A stretch of 64,000 nt of DNA from an uncultured Clostridia bacterium (GTDB lineage Bacteria; Bacillota; Clostridia; TANB77; CAG-508): NCBI GenBank assembly GCA_949538735.1, contig CATGLK010000007.1, positions 1 through 64,000 on the forward strand. Direction: 5' to 3'. The translations under genes were made by a program, and so were the position numbers. Positions 47,759 to 57,551 of the stretch are shown one piece after another; the stretch's first letter is position 1; each line of letters starts with the position of its first letter. The notes under the pieces were generated by a model. That model did no database searches. It was not told the origin of the DNA and saw nothing but the letters and a program-made list of their open reading frames with translations.

Positions 47759-47923
47759 CTAAACAAAAACATTTACAACGGTTAGTAAAGCTAAATAAAA
47801 TAAAGTTTTTAAAGACATACGAAATGTAGTTTTATAAGCTTTTTTAATAACCATTAATCTATGTTCTTTTCTTACTGTTAGTGCTAAACTATTTGGCACT
47901 GGTATATATTCCTTAGTATTCAT
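47759..47923 (-). CDS. 54-residue small membrane protein
   Basis: Minus-strand frame with AAGGAG 8 bases before ATG. It encodes MNTKEYIPVPNSLALTVRKE, a basic middle and a hydrophobic C-terminal helix ending VNVFV. It fills part of the 560-base gap between 47694 and 48255. The rest of that gap holds AT-rich DNA and a repeat cluster. No family recognised. Confidence 0.6.
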   Translation of the reverse strand: MNTKEYIPVPNSLALTVRKEHRLMVIKKAYKTTFRMSLKTLFYLALLTVVNVFV

Positions 47924-48111
47924 AATAATCAACTCCTTAGTCTTGTGTAAATTAAAAAATTAAGCTTTTGTAATAAAAAATTTATCTCTTATAAATTAAG
48001 TATAGAACAAAATATTACAAATGTCAACATTTTTGTAATAAAAATGTAATAAAAATGTAATATTTGTTATAATTTTGTAACTTTTTGGCTAAAATATTGA
48101 TAAAAATATAA

Positions 48112-48206
48112 AAAGGAGTGTCCCCTTTGGCAAAAAATTGCCAACAGGGACGGAGGTATTTGGCAAAAAATTGCCAAAAAGGTCCGTCCCCACTGGCAAT
48201 TTTTTT
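48112..48206. repeat. double GGGAC repeat, TTGGCA-arm variant
   Basis: Two units: GGAGTGTCCCCTTTGGCAAA ... TTGCCAACAGGGACGGAG, then TTTGGCAAAAAATTGCCAAA followed by AGGTCCGTCCCCACTGGCAA. The same two-unit arrangement recurs at 61001-61088. It lies immediately upstream of der, and the T-run at its end could make it a terminator. Confidence 0.8.
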
Positions 48207-48254
48207 TGTAATATGATATACTGTACACATCAAAAGTGAAAGGAAAAGAGATAA

Positions 48255-49598
48255 ATGTCAAAACCAATAGTAGCAATTATAGGAAAGCCAAATGTAGGAA
48301 AATCAACCTTCTTTAATTATTTAGCAGGAACAAGAATATCAATAGTACAAGACACACCAGGAGTTACAAGAGACAGAATATATGCGGAAACAAATTGGAG
48401 AGGTAGAAACTTCACATTAATAGATACAGGCGGAATAGAGCCAGACTCAGAAGATATCATATTATCACAAATGAGAGAGCAAGCAAATTTAGCGATAGCA
48501 ATGGCAGATGTAATAATATTTGTAACAGATATAAGACAAGGAGTAACAGCAGCAGACCAAGAAATTGCGCTTATGTTAAAAAAATCAGGCAAAAAAATAG
48601 TTTTAGTATGTAACAAAGCAGACAATTTTGAAAAAGATAGAAATGAAATATATGAATTTTATAACCTAGGAATAGGAGAGCCATTCCCAATTTCAGCAAC
48701 AAATGCACTAGGTATTGGTGATGTTTTAGACGAAATTTACGAAGGGTTCCCACCAAAGACAGAAAATGAAGATGAAGATACAGAGATAAAAGTAGCAGTA
48801 ATAGGAAAGCCAAATGTAGGAAAATCATCACTAATAAACAAAATTTTAGGGGAAAACAGAACAATAGTAAGTGATATTGCTGGAACTACTAGAGACGCAA
48901 TAGATACAAAATTTGAAAACGAAACAGGAAAATATGTGTTAATAGATACAGCAGGTATAAGAAGAAAAAGCAAAGTAAAAGAATCAATAGAAAAATTCAG
49001 TATAATGAGAACTTTACTTGCAGTTGAAAGGGCAGATGTATGTTTAATGATGATAGACGCAACACAAGGTGTAACAGACCAAGATGCAAAAATTGCAGGT
49101 GAAGCACACGAGGCAGGAAAAGGTGTAATAATTGTTGTTAACAAATGGGACGCAGTTGAAAAGGAGACTGGAACATTAGAACAATACAAAAAAGAAGTAT
49201 ATGAGAAATTAAAATATTTATCATATGCACCAATAATATTCATATCAGCAAAAACAGGACAAAGGGTTAACAAATTGTTTGACTTAATAAACTATGTAGC
49301 AGAACAAAACTCATTAAGAATATCAACATCAGTATTAAACCAAGTAATAAATGAGGCAATTGCAATAGTTCAACCACCAACAGATAAAGGCAAAAGACTA
49401 AAAATATTTTATGGAACACAAGCTTCAACAAGACCACCAACATTCGTAATATTTGTAAATAGCAAGGAACTATTCCACTTTTCTTATGAAAGATATTTAG
49501 TAAATCAAATAAGAAAAGAATTTGGACTAGAAGGGACACCAGTAAGGATAATCGCTAGAGAAAAAACTGATAAAGAAGCTGAAAAAGGAGGATTTTAA
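48255..49598 (+). CDS. der: ribosome-associated GTPase Der (EngA)
   Basis: 447 residues with two tandem G domains: G1 GKPNVGKSTFFN (about 9) and GKPNVGKSSLIN (about 185), G3 DTGGIE and DTAGIRRK, G4 NKAD and NKWD. A KH-like domain ends the protein. It is required for 50S subunit assembly. Start ATG after AAAGGAAAAGAG. It abuts plsY. Confidence 0.95.
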   Translation: MSKPIVAIIGKPNVGKSTFFNYLAGTRISIVQDTPGVTRDRIYAETNWRGRNFTLIDTGGIEPDSEDIILSQMREQANLAIAMADVIIFVTDIRQGVTAADQEIALMLKKSGKKIVLVCNKADNFEKDRNEIYEFYNLGIGEPFPISATNALGIGDVLDEIYEGFPPKTENEDEDTEIKVAVIGKPNVGKSSLINKILGENRTIVSDIAGTTRDAIDTKFENETGKYVLIDTAGIRRKSKVKESIEKFSIMRTLLAVERADVCLMMIDATQGVTDQDAKIAGEAHEAGKGVIIVVNKWDAVEKETGTLEQYKKEVYEKLKYLSYAPIIFISAKTGQRVNKLFDLINYVAEQNSLRISTSVLNQVINEAIAIVQPPTDKGKRLKIFYGTQASTRPPTFVIFVNSKELFHFSYERYLVNQIRKEFGLEGTPVRIIAREKTDKEAEKGGF

Positions 49599-50240
49599 AT
49601 GTTTGTATATATAATAATGGGAGTAATAGCTTACTTAATAGGAAGTATAAATTTTTCTGTAATTTTAAGTAAGAAAATGGCAGGATTTGATATAAGAGAA
49701 AAAGGAAGTGGAAATGCAGGTTCAACAAATATGTTAAGAAGTGTTGGCAAAAAAGCAGCTGCACTAACACTTGTATGTGACATCCTAAAAGGAGTTGTTT
49801 CCATTTTAATTGCAATGATTTTAGGAAATATAATTCAAAATTTAGACAAAGAATTATTAGTACAAATAGCAGGAATAGCAGTAGTTGTAGGACATACATT
49901 CCCAATATTCTTTGGATTTAAAGGTGGAAAAGGTGTAGCAACATCATTAGGAGTTTTAATTTTAAGTAACTGGCAAATAGGATTAATTTGCTTAGTATTT
50001 GCATTAGTATTAATGGCTCTTACAAGAATGGTATCATTAGGTTCTTGTGCAGCAGCTGTACTATTCCCAGTGTTAACACTATTTATAAATGATAATTATA
50101 CAGTTTTATCAGATGGAAAAAACGGAAATGTTTATTTTATTTATAGTGTAATATTAGCAATCATTGTGTTATATAATCATAGAAGTAATATAAAAAGAAT
50201 TTTAAATGGAACAGAAAACAAATTAAGTTTCAAAAAATAA
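49599..50240 (+). CDS. plsY: acyl-phosphate:glycerol-3-phosphate acyltransferase PlsY
   Basis: 213 residues with five membrane helices. Conserved loops: GSINFSVILSK, GSGNAGSTNMLRSVG, GHTFPIFFGFKGGKGVATSLG. First acylation of glycerol-3-P in phospholipid synthesis. ATG immediately follows the der stop with AAAAGGAGG before it; der-plsY-gpsA is a common order. Confidence 0.94.
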   Translation: MFVYIIMGVIAYLIGSINFSVILSKKMAGFDIREKGSGNAGSTNMLRSVGKKAAALTLVCDILKGVVSILIAMILGNIIQNLDKELLVQIAGIAVVVGHTFPIFFGFKGGKGVATSLGVLILSNWQIGLICLVFALVLMALTRMVSLGSCAAAVLFPVLTLFINDNYTVLSDGKNGNVYFIYSVILAIIVLYNHRSNIKRILNGTENKLSFKK

Positions 50241-50259
50241 AGAATAGGAGAAAGTTCAA

Positions 50260-51243
50260 ATGAAAAATATAGCAATAATAGGGAGCGGAAGCTGGGGAGT
50301 AGCCTTAGCAATACATTTAGCAAACAACCATAACAATGTAAAATTATGGTCATTTAATGAAGAAGAAAAAAGATTAATAAACGAAGAAAAGAAATGCAAA
50401 TTTTTACCTAATGCAGTAATACCAGAAAATGTAGAATGTTCTTGTGATTTTGAAAAAGTAATAAAAGATGCAGATTACATATTACATGTAACGCCATCAA
50501 AATTCACAAGAGAAACATTCAAAAAATATAAACAATATGTAGGAAATAAGCCAGTTATAATATGTTCAAAAGGTTTCGAAAAAGAAACTTTAAAAACACT
50601 AGATGAAGTCATATTAGACGAATTACCAACAGCAAGAGTAGGAGCATTAAGCGGGCCTAGTCACGCAGAAGAAGTATCAATTGCAGTTCCAACAGTACTA
50701 GTAATGGCGTCAAAAGAGGACGAAGTTATAGACTTAGTACAAGAAACATTTATGTCAGAAACAATGAGAATATACACATCAAAAGACGTAAAAGGTGTAG
50801 AACTAGGCGGAGCTTTAAAAAACATAATAGCTTTTTGTGCAGGAGTTGCAGCTGGAATAGGCCTAGGAGATAATAGCTTTGCAGGATTAATAACAAGAGG
50901 ATTAGGAGAAATTGCAAGACTAGGAGTAGAATTAGGCGGACAAAAAGAGACATTCTATGGTTTAAGTGGATTAGGAGACTTAATAGTAACTTGCCTTAGC
51001 GAACATAGCAGAAATAGAAGAGCTGGAAAATTAATAGGACAGGGAAAAACATTAGAAGAAGCAAGAAAAGAAGTTGGAATGGTGATTGAAAGTATAGACA
51101 ACATTGATGTTGCTTATGAATTAGGAAAACAAAAAAATGCCTATATGCCAATAATTGAAACAGTATATAATGTCATTTACAATGGTTTAGACCCAAAAGA
51201 AGCTGTAAAAGATTTAATGACAAGAGATAAAAAAAGTGAATAA
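50260..51243 (+). CDS. gpsA: glycerol-3-phosphate dehydrogenase [NAD(P)+]
   Basis: 327 residues. Rossmann motif IIGSGSWGVALAIHL, SGPSHAEEV, catalytic Lys in LGGALKNIIAFCAG and SGLGDLIVTC. Supplies glycerol-3-P for the PlsY reaction, fitting its place in the operon. Confidence 0.95.
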   Translation: MKNIAIIGSGSWGVALAIHLANNHNNVKLWSFNEEEKRLINEEKKCKFLPNAVIPENVECSCDFEKVIKDADYILHVTPSKFTRETFKKYKQYVGNKPVIICSKGFEKETLKTLDEVILDELPTARVGALSGPSHAEEVSIAVPTVLVMASKEDEVIDLVQETFMSETMRIYTSKDVKGVELGGALKNIIAFCAGVAAGIGLGDNSFAGLITRGLGEIARLGVELGGQKETFYGLSGLGDLIVTCLSEHSRNRRAGKLIGQGKTLEEARKEVGMVIESIDNIDVAYELGKQKNAYMPIIETVYNVIYNGLDPKEAVKDLMTRDKKSE

Positions 51244-51359
51244 TTTTGAGAATATTTAACAATAATAAGAACAATAAAATGCATTTTTTATAGAATAAAA
51301 TAGAACGCTTTAATAAGGGTGATATAAAATTCTATAAAGTTGGAAAGAAGGGAAGAAAT

Positions 51360-52031
51360 ATGGATTTTTTTGATAAAATAGGGAAAAAAGCTTCAGAAGC
51401 ATATAAAATGACAGCTGATAAAACAGGCAAACTAGCAAAAGAAACAAAATTAAAATTAAAAATGGGTGAACTAAAAGCACAAATAAATGACGTATATGAA
51501 GAAATTGGAAAAAGAGTATATGAAAAACATATAAGAGAAAGCGACGAAACAGCAGAACAAGAAATTGAAGAAAAATGTGTAAAAATTGATGTTCTTAGTG
51601 ATGAAGTAGAAAGTTTGTTAAAAGAGTGTATGGAATTAAATAACAAGAAACAATGTCAACAATGCCATGCAGAAATAGAAAAAGAAGCAAAATTTTGTAA
51701 ACATTGTGGTGCAAAACAAGAAGAACCAGCAAAAGAACCTGAAATATTAGAAGTTCAAGTAGTAGAAACAGTTGAAGTCACAGAGAATAAGGACAAAGTT
51801 GAACAAGAAAAAAATGGAAATGTAGAAAAATCAGAGCAAGGAAAAGATGAAAATACAGAAAAAGTTTTAGAAAATAAGGACGAAAAAAATATAGAAAATA
51901 ACTTAGAAGAAACTGTGGCAGTGGAATCAGATGTAGAAATCAGTAGAGAAAACACAGAAAAGGAAAATGAGAATTTAGAAAAAACAGTAGAAATTGAATC
52001 AAATGTGGAACTAGAAGAAAAACAAAACTAA
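51360..52031 (+). CDS. zinc-ribbon coiled-coil protein
   Basis: 223 residues, ATG after AAGAAGGGAAG. A helical N-terminal part (DFFDKIGKKASEAYKMTADK) is followed by a zinc ribbon CQQCHAEIEKEAKFCKHCG (about 100-118) and a long E/N/K/V-rich acidic tail with imperfect repeats (ENLEKTVEIESNVELEE type). Such proteins are common in Clostridia; role unknown. Confidence 0.75.
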   Translation: MDFFDKIGKKASEAYKMTADKTGKLAKETKLKLKMGELKAQINDVYEEIGKRVYEKHIRESDETAEQEIEEKCVKIDVLSDEVESLLKECMELNNKKQCQQCHAEIEKEAKFCKHCGAKQEEPAKEPEILEVQVVETVEVTENKDKVEQEKNGNVEKSEQGKDENTEKVLENKDEKNIENNLEETVAVESDVEISRENTEKENENLEKTVEIESNVELEEKQN

Positions 52032-52046
52032 AAATTAAAACAAAAT

Positions 52047-52066
52047 AAGGCGGAGAAATCCGCCTT
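52047..52066 (+). terminator. short hairpin between genes
   Basis: AAGGCGGA pairs with TCCGCCTT around GAAA. No T-run follows, so it may be a processing or weak termination site. Confidence 0.5.
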
Positions 52067-52092
52067 AAATCATATAAAGGGAGAAAAATAAA

Positions 52093-52533
52093 ATGAAATT
52101 AGTAGTACAAAGAGTAAAAAATGCACAAGTAGAAGTAGAACAAAAAATAGCAGGAAAAATAGAAAGCGGATTTCTAGTATTACTTGGAGTAACACATAAA
52201 GATACAACAGAACAAGCAGACTATTTAGTAAAAAAACTATGTAATTTAAGAGTATTTTCAGACGAAAATGATAAAATGAATTTAAGCATAAGAGACGTAA
52301 AAGGAGAATTGTTAATAGTATCACAATTCACACTATATGCAAACTGTCAAGACGGAAACAGACCGTCATTTACAAATGCCGCAAAGCCTGAACAAGCAAA
52401 TGAATTATACGAATATTTTTGTAAAAAATGTGAAGATAATGGAATAAAAGTAGAAAAAGGAATTTTTGGAGCAGATATGAAAGTTAGTTTATTAAATGAC
52501 GGGCCAGTAACAATAATATTAGAAAGAGAATAA
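52093..52533 (+). CDS. dtd: D-aminoacyl-tRNA deacylase
   Basis: 146 residues, ATG after AAAGGGAG. It begins MKLVVQRVKNAQVEVE, with the catalytic SQFTLYANCQDGNRPSF and the cis-Gly-Pro motif NDGPVTIILE. Removes D-amino acids mischarged onto tRNA. Confidence 0.94.
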   Translation: MKLVVQRVKNAQVEVEQKIAGKIESGFLVLLGVTHKDTTEQADYLVKKLCNLRVFSDENDKMNLSIRDVKGELLIVSQFTLYANCQDGNRPSFTNAAKPEQANELYEYFCKKCEDNGIKVEKGIFGADMKVSLLNDGPVTIILERE

Positions 52534-52602
52534 AAATTGCCATTGGGGACGGTCCTTAATGGCAATTTATTGCCAAAAAGGTCCGTCCTCAATGGCAATT
52601 TT
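52534..52602. repeat. double GGGAC repeat, TTGCCA-arm variant
   Basis: AAATTGCCATTGGGGACGG-TCC-TTAATGGCAATTT and a second unit ATTGCCAAAAAGGTCCGTCC-TCAATGGCAATTT. It separates the convergent dtd and 52602 genes and could terminate both. Confidence 0.78.
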
Positions 52603-52883
52603 TAATATGGAAATCTCTCAAATAAATATTTTATAACGTCATCGGTATTTTCAGATGTGATTTGAATGAATATATCTTTATCTAAACAAATCCACATAGA
52701 TAAATTGAAGTCCTCAGAATTATCGCTATATGCTCCGATTAAATCGGCTAATTCTACTGGGTTTTTGTATTCTTTTTCCCATTTTAAATGGTTTTCAATT
52801 TCTAAATCTGTGTTATAAAAACTGCTTAGAAATCTATTTAGTTCTCCTTTTTTCTTACTATATAAATTTATTTTTGCTAGCAT
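52602..52883 (-). CDS. hypothetical protein
   Basis: 93 residues, no membrane helix. It begins MLAKINLYSKKKGELNRFLS and contains EWDKEY-like EKEYKNPVELADLIGAYSDN and a final VIKYLFERFPY. GGAG precedes ATG on the minus strand. The layout recalls small conserved Clostridia proteins of unknown function encoded near cell-cycle genes, but I cannot name it. Confidence 0.65.
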   Translation of the reverse strand: MLAKINLYSKKKGELNRFLSSFYNTDLEIENHLKWEKEYKNPVELADLIGAYSDNSEDFNLSMWICLDKDIFIQITSENTDDVIKYLFERFPY

Positions 52884-52990
52884 TGCTCTCTCCTTTTTCT
52901 TAGTATTTATAATAAATAAAATTTTATACTAAGAATAAAGTAAAATAAAAATGTAAATACTAGAAAAAAGAGAAAATGGAGGGCAAAAAA

Positions 52991-53956
52991 TTGAAAAAAT
53001 TCAAAAAAATATCATATCTAGTATTAATAATCATAATAGCAATATTACTAGTAGTAATATACTCAACAATATCAGCGGGAAGCAGCAAGAACGAGAAAAG
53101 CAAAGCATTAGCAGAAGTTGAATTCTTAGAAATGAAACTTGAAACAATGTTAAATCAAATGAACAACATAGAAACAAGAAACTATGATGTAAGTGTAAGT
53201 GAAATATCAAAACAAAAACAATCACAACAAAGTGGAGGTACATCAGAAGCAGAAAGTTCAGAAGAAGGAGCAAACGGTGGAGGAAGTTCAAAGCAAGGGA
53301 GCTCAAAACAAGGAGGCTCAAGTGATGGAGGAGAAGGAAACGACACAAAGAAACAAGAAAGCAGTAGCTCTGGAAATTCACAAAGCTCAGAAACAAGCAA
53401 AAAGTTTGAATTAGAACCAATAGGAGTACTAAGCACATCTCAAGATGTAAAATGGGGCAACATAAAAAATGAAATAGAAATTTTATATTCCTCAATTCCA
53501 ACAATTACATTAGATCTATACCAATTAAATGTTTCCCAAGAAGATGTTTTAGGATTTAACAAAGAATTTGATACACTAACAACAATAGTAAAAAGCGAAA
53601 ACAAAGAAGAGGCACTAGCTTCATTATCTAAACTTTATGAATTTATTCCAAAGTTTTTACAAAATGCAACAGATGATGAGGTAGACAAAGTCATAGCAAA
53701 TACAAAAAATGATATATTCAAAGCATATTCAAAACTTGACTCAAAAAATTGGGAAGAGATTGGAAAAGATACAAAACAAGCAATTGACAAATTTTCCAAA
53801 CTATTGTCAAGTACAAATATAGAACAGAGCAAGCAGTACAAAATAAGTAAGACTTTTGTTATGGTAAATGAATTGCAAAATGCAGTTGAAGTGCAAGATG
53901 AATCGGTTTTTTTAATAAAATATAAAAATATACTGGAAGAAATCAATAATATATGA
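52991..53956 (+). CDS. membrane-anchored hypothetical protein with S/G/Q linker
   Basis: About 321 residues. TTG 52991 is favoured because GGAGGG lies 6-7 bases upstream and overlaps the alternative ATG 52976. One membrane helix (about 8-27), a low-complexity linker (GSSKQGSSKQGGSSDGG type, about 80-135) and a helical outer domain that is mostly alpha (NKEFDTLTTIVKSENKEEAL). No family recognised. It ends 11 bases before the rnpB region. Confidence 0.65.
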   Translation: MKKFKKISYLVLIIIIAILLVVIYSTISAGSSKNEKSKALAEVEFLEMKLETMLNQMNNIETRNYDVSVSEISKQKQSQQSGGTSEAESSEEGANGGGSSKQGSSKQGGSSDGGEGNDTKKQESSSSGNSQSSETSKKFELEPIGVLSTSQDVKWGNIKNEIEILYSSIPTITLDLYQLNVSQEDVLGFNKEFDTLTTIVKSENKEEALASLSKLYEFIPKFLQNATDDEVDKVIANTKNDIFKAYSKLDSKNWEEIGKDTKQAIDKFSKLLSSTNIEQSKQYKISKTFVMVNELQNAVEVQDESVFLIKYKNILEEINNI

Positions 53957-53967
53957 TAAAATATAAA

Positions 53968-54340
53968 GTAGAGTAAATTAAATAGTCGCTGGTAAATTCC
54001 GAAAGGAACTACGAGAGGAAAGTCCGGGCTCCATAGAGCAAAGATGCTAGATAACGTCTAGTGAGGGTGACCTTAAGGAAAGTGCAACAGAAAATAACCG
54101 CCTCAATGCAGTCAGTTTGCTCTGACGCGAGGGGTAAGGGTGAAAAGGCGAGGTAAGAGCTCACCGCTGTTATAGTGATATAACAGGTCAGTGTAAACCC
54201 CATCTGGAGCAACACCTAACAAAGAAGATTAAGCCTGCTCGGCAACTTCTTGAATTGCGTGGCTTGAAGTATATAGCAATATATACTCTAGATAAATGAC
54301 TATTTTAAAAGACAGAACCCGGCTTACAGATTTACTCTAC
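53968..54340 (+). ncRNA. rnpB: RNase P RNA
   Basis: The P1 arms GTAGAGTAAAT and ATTTACTCTAC enclose a core with GAGGAAAGTCCGGGCTCC near the start and ACAGAACCCGGCTTACAG near the end, the hallmark conserved blocks of bacterial RNase P RNA. GTCAGTTTGCT, CTGGAGCAA and the P4 pairing region are also present. It matures tRNA 5' ends. A -10 TATGAT lies at 53952-53957. Confidence 0.93.
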
Positions 54341-54364
54341 TTAAAATAAATATAATTAAAATAT

Positions 54365-54393
54365 AAAGTAGCTTTTAATAAAAGCTACTTTTT
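54365..54393 (+). terminator. terminator of rnpB
   Basis: AAAGTAGCTTTT pairs with AAAAGCTACTTT followed by TT. Confidence 0.8.
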
Positions 54394-54491
54394 GTATTTT
54401 AATGTCAAATAATGTTGATAAAAAGCAAGAATTAGTATATAATGATAGCGAATAATGAAACAAAAGAAATAAAAAACAAAGGAAGATAATA

Positions 54492-55772
54492 ATGAATGAA
54501 GAAATAACGAAAGCAAGAAAGCAAAACCTAAAGCTATACGCAATGTACAGAGCAATATCTTTAGATTTAATTTTTTACTATGCAATAGAGTATTTATTCT
54601 TAACAGAAGTAAAGCACCTAAACCCATCTAGTGTAGTATTAGGAAGTGCATTTTATGCAACATTTATGGTAATATTACAAATACCAGCAAGTGTAGTAGT
54701 AGATAGAGTAGGAACAAAAAGATGTACAGTAATAGCAAACATATTCAATATGATATTTATATTTTTAGTCTTAAACACATCAAACTTACAAACACTAATA
54801 TTAGCACAATTTGTTAGCTCATTATGTTTCTCTTTAAAAAATGTATCAGACAAAGCATTGATACAATATACAATTCCAGAAACAAGAAAAAAAGGAGAAA
54901 TATTCTCTAAACTAGAAGGAGAAGGAACAAAAAACTACTATATAATAAATGCAATAACATCACTACTATCAGGATTTTTATACATAGTAAATCCATATGC
55001 ACCAATGGTATGTTCTTTATTGGTAGCAGCATTAGCAACATTCATATCATTAGGATTTGTTGACATACAAGAACTAAAACACGAAAAAGCAGAGAAGAAA
55101 AAAACTACCGAATATTTCTCAGAGTTAAAAGATGTTTTAAAATTTATTATAAATTCCCAAAGATTAAGAAGTTTATTCTTATATAGTGGAATATGTTGGG
55201 GAATATACAACTTAGTAAATACATATAGAAGTAGTTTGTTGGTAGATATAAATGTACCACCAGAGCTTATTACGGCAATAGCAGCAATAGCAGGAATTGC
55301 ATCAGCAATAGGATCTAAACAACAACTAAGAATACATAAAAAATTCAGAAACAAATCATTAAGTCTTTTGTTAATTATACTTACAATAGGAATATTAGTT
55401 GCTGGAATAGTAGGAATATTTAATATCTCATATGCCATAGCAGTTGCAATAGTAACAATATGCTACATATTCATAAATTTTGCAAAAGGAGTATATGAAG
55501 TACTAACAAGCAGATATTTGAGCAATTTTACAACAGAAAAAGAATTAACACAAATATACGCAATAGATGAAACTTGTAGAAATGGATTAAGAGCTATATT
55601 AGGATTTTTAGGCTCATACTTATTAGAAATAACAAGTGCAGCAAATTCACTTATTTTAGTAGGAATAATGATGGTAATTATAACTTGCAGTCTAATTAGC
55701 TACATGAAAACAAGATTAGGATTAAAACCAGATGAATATGCAGAAAGTGAAATAAAAATAAAAAGGATGTAA
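54492..55772 (+). CDS. MFS transporter
   Basis: 426 residues with about twelve hydrophobic segments. The loop 2-3 region reads VVVDRVGTKRCTVIANIF, the MFS motif A (GxxxDRxGxRR) in relaxed form. A long cytoplasmic loop between helices 6 and 7 contains ELKHEKAEKKKTTEYFS. Likely a drug or metabolite exporter; substrate unknown. ATG follows AAAGGAAG. It may form an operon with the following gene (17 bases). Confidence 0.85.
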   Translation: MNEEITKARKQNLKLYAMYRAISLDLIFYYAIEYLFLTEVKHLNPSSVVLGSAFYATFMVILQIPASVVVDRVGTKRCTVIANIFNMIFIFLVLNTSNLQTLILAQFVSSLCFSLKNVSDKALIQYTIPETRKKGEIFSKLEGEGTKNYYIINAITSLLSGFLYIVNPYAPMVCSLLVAALATFISLGFVDIQELKHEKAEKKKTTEYFSELKDVLKFIINSQRLRSLFLYSGICWGIYNLVNTYRSSLLVDINVPPELITAIAAIAGIASAIGSKQQLRIHKKFRNKSLSLLLIILTIGILVAGIVGIFNISYAIAVAIVTICYIFINFAKGVYEVLTSRYLSNFTTEKELTQIYAIDETCRNGLRAILGFLGSYLLEITSAANSLILVGIMMVIITCSLISYMKTRLGLKPDEYAESEIKIKRM

Positions 55773-55789
55773 AATAGGGGGACTATAAA

Positions 55790-57439
55790 ATGTATGAAAG
55801 AAGTGCAATTGTATTAGAAAGATGTTTTGAAAAACTTTTTAAATTCAATCAAGAAATAAACCTAAAAACAAATTACATAAATTTCAGTGAAATTGTAGAG
55901 CAAATAAAAGAATATCAAAAAACATCAATCGAAGAAGAAAATGTGATTGGAAAATTTGACGAAATAGCAGAAAAAATAGAAGGAATTCAAAAGCAACAAA
56001 TAAAAATTTCAGAAATAAACTTACAACTAGAAACAGAAAGAAATCAACTTTTCAACGACTTAGGGGAAAATCCAAACGCATTAGACAGCAGACTAAACTC
56101 TATTGAAAACACACTAAATAAAAACAATGAAACATTAAAAAAATTGAGAAGTGAATATGTAGAAGCATTAGTAATATTTACAGAAAGACAAAAAGAAAGA
56201 AATAAATATTCAAGACTAAGAAGAAAAGTAGAAGCAGATCATATAAATAGCATAAAAAACGCAAACAAAGAATTTGAAAAAATAGACCTAAAAGATGTTC
56301 AATCATTAAAAAAATATATAAGTATTGATAAAGAACAATATAAAGAAAAAATAGTTAACACAATGATTAAAAACGGTAGAAACGAAAAAGTACCATTTAA
56401 TAATGATGTTATAGAAAAAGCAGTAGAAGCAAGAATTGATATTTCTGAAAAAGAAGCGGAGATATATGTTAGTGTATATGAAAGAATGAAAAAACTACTA
56501 ATAGAACTAGAAAGTGAAAATATAAAACTATCAAAATCAGAAAAACTTTTAAGAGACGCAACTGTTAAATTGAATTTTTTAAATAGTAAAAAAGAATATA
56601 TAGTAGGATTTCTAGATAATGAAAGACTTACAGCAATAAACGGAAGAAATACACATGAAGAATTAATGCAAGAAGCTTGTCAAAACTTTGAATCAGACAT
56701 TCAACAAATAGACAATTTATATGAACTAATAATAAGAGAGACCACTGGAAAATCAACAAAAAAAGCTTATAATGAATTATATAATAAAACATATTTACGA
56801 GATATAGAACAAAAAGAAAGAAAATTCGAACAAGAAATTACAAATTTAAAAGTAAATATGGGAACAGTTATAAACTCAAATTACTGGAGAATAGAAGGTA
56901 TAAAAAACGTATATAACGTATTCCAAGAAGAAATAAGTGAAAAATTTGAAAAAGACTTATCTGAATATCAAATTGAAGAAATCGAAGAACCAATTATAGA
57001 TATTGAGGAAGACGAAGAAGAAATTGAACAAGAATACAGCGAAAAATACGAAAACGAAAATGATGAATATGAAGAAGATGAAGAAATAGACGAAGAGTAC
57101 TATGAGGACGATGACGAATACGAAGAAGATGATGGTGAAGATGAATACGAAGATGACGACGAATATGATGACGAGTATGACGACGAAGATTACGAAGATG
57201 AATATGACGATGATGAGGATTATGAAGAATATGATGACGATGATGAAATAGAATATGAAGAAGACGAATACGAAGATGACGACGAGTATGAAGAAGATGA
57301 TGATAACGAAGAAGATAAAGAAGCATGGGAAGATAAAATGGACACGATAATTCAAAAAAACAAAAAGAAAAACAAAAAAGAACAAGAAGAAAAAAAGGAA
57401 CAAGGGTTGTTAAATAAATGGTTCAAAAGAAAAGAATAG
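55790..57439 (+). CDS. coiled-coil protein with long acidic tail
   Basis: 549 residues, ATG after AGGGGGAC. Residues 1-390 are largely helical with coiled-coil heptads (EKIEGIQKQQIKISEINLQ). From about 395 to 525 the sequence is almost only D, E and Y (DEYEEDDGEDEYEDDDEYDD type), followed by a basic end with KKNKKEQEEKKEQG. Such acidic tails bind cations, basic proteins or nucleic-acid-binding proteins. No family recognised. Confidence 0.72.
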   Translation: MYERSAIVLERCFEKLFKFNQEINLKTNYINFSEIVEQIKEYQKTSIEEENVIGKFDEIAEKIEGIQKQQIKISEINLQLETERNQLFNDLGENPNALDSRLNSIENTLNKNNETLKKLRSEYVEALVIFTERQKERNKYSRLRRKVEADHINSIKNANKEFEKIDLKDVQSLKKYISIDKEQYKEKIVNTMIKNGRNEKVPFNNDVIEKAVEARIDISEKEAEIYVSVYERMKKLLIELESENIKLSKSEKLLRDATVKLNFLNSKKEYIVGFLDNERLTAINGRNTHEELMQEACQNFESDIQQIDNLYELIIRETTGKSTKKAYNELYNKTYLRDIEQKERKFEQEITNLKVNMGTVINSNYWRIEGIKNVYNVFQEEISEKFEKDLSEYQIEEIEEPIIDIEEDEEEIEQEYSEKYENENDEYEEDEEIDEEYYEDDDEYEEDDGEDEYEDDDEYDDEYDDEDYEDEYDDDEDYEEYDDDDEIEYEEDEYEDDDEYEEDDDNEEDKEAWEDKMDTIIQKNKKKNKKEQEEKKEQGLLNKWFKRKE

Positions 57440-57457
57440 TTATGTAACTGGAAAACA

Positions 57458-57486
57458 TTGACAAATACTTTTTTTAGTGTTATAAT
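57458..57486 (+). promoter_or_regulatory. consensus SigA promoter for the small gene at 57552
   Basis: TTGACA, 17 bases, TATAAT: perfect consensus. Confidence 0.8.
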
Positions 57487-57551
57487 TAAAATGCACTAAG
57501 ATGTATTTATGGATTAGTGCTAGAAGTATTTTGTTACAGGAGGGCAAAGAC

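Noticed and set aside
48112..48206. Repeat cluster as a small RNA gene or riboswitch for der
   Set aside because: The same two-unit cluster occurs before an unrelated gene at 61001, so it is a dispersed repeat.
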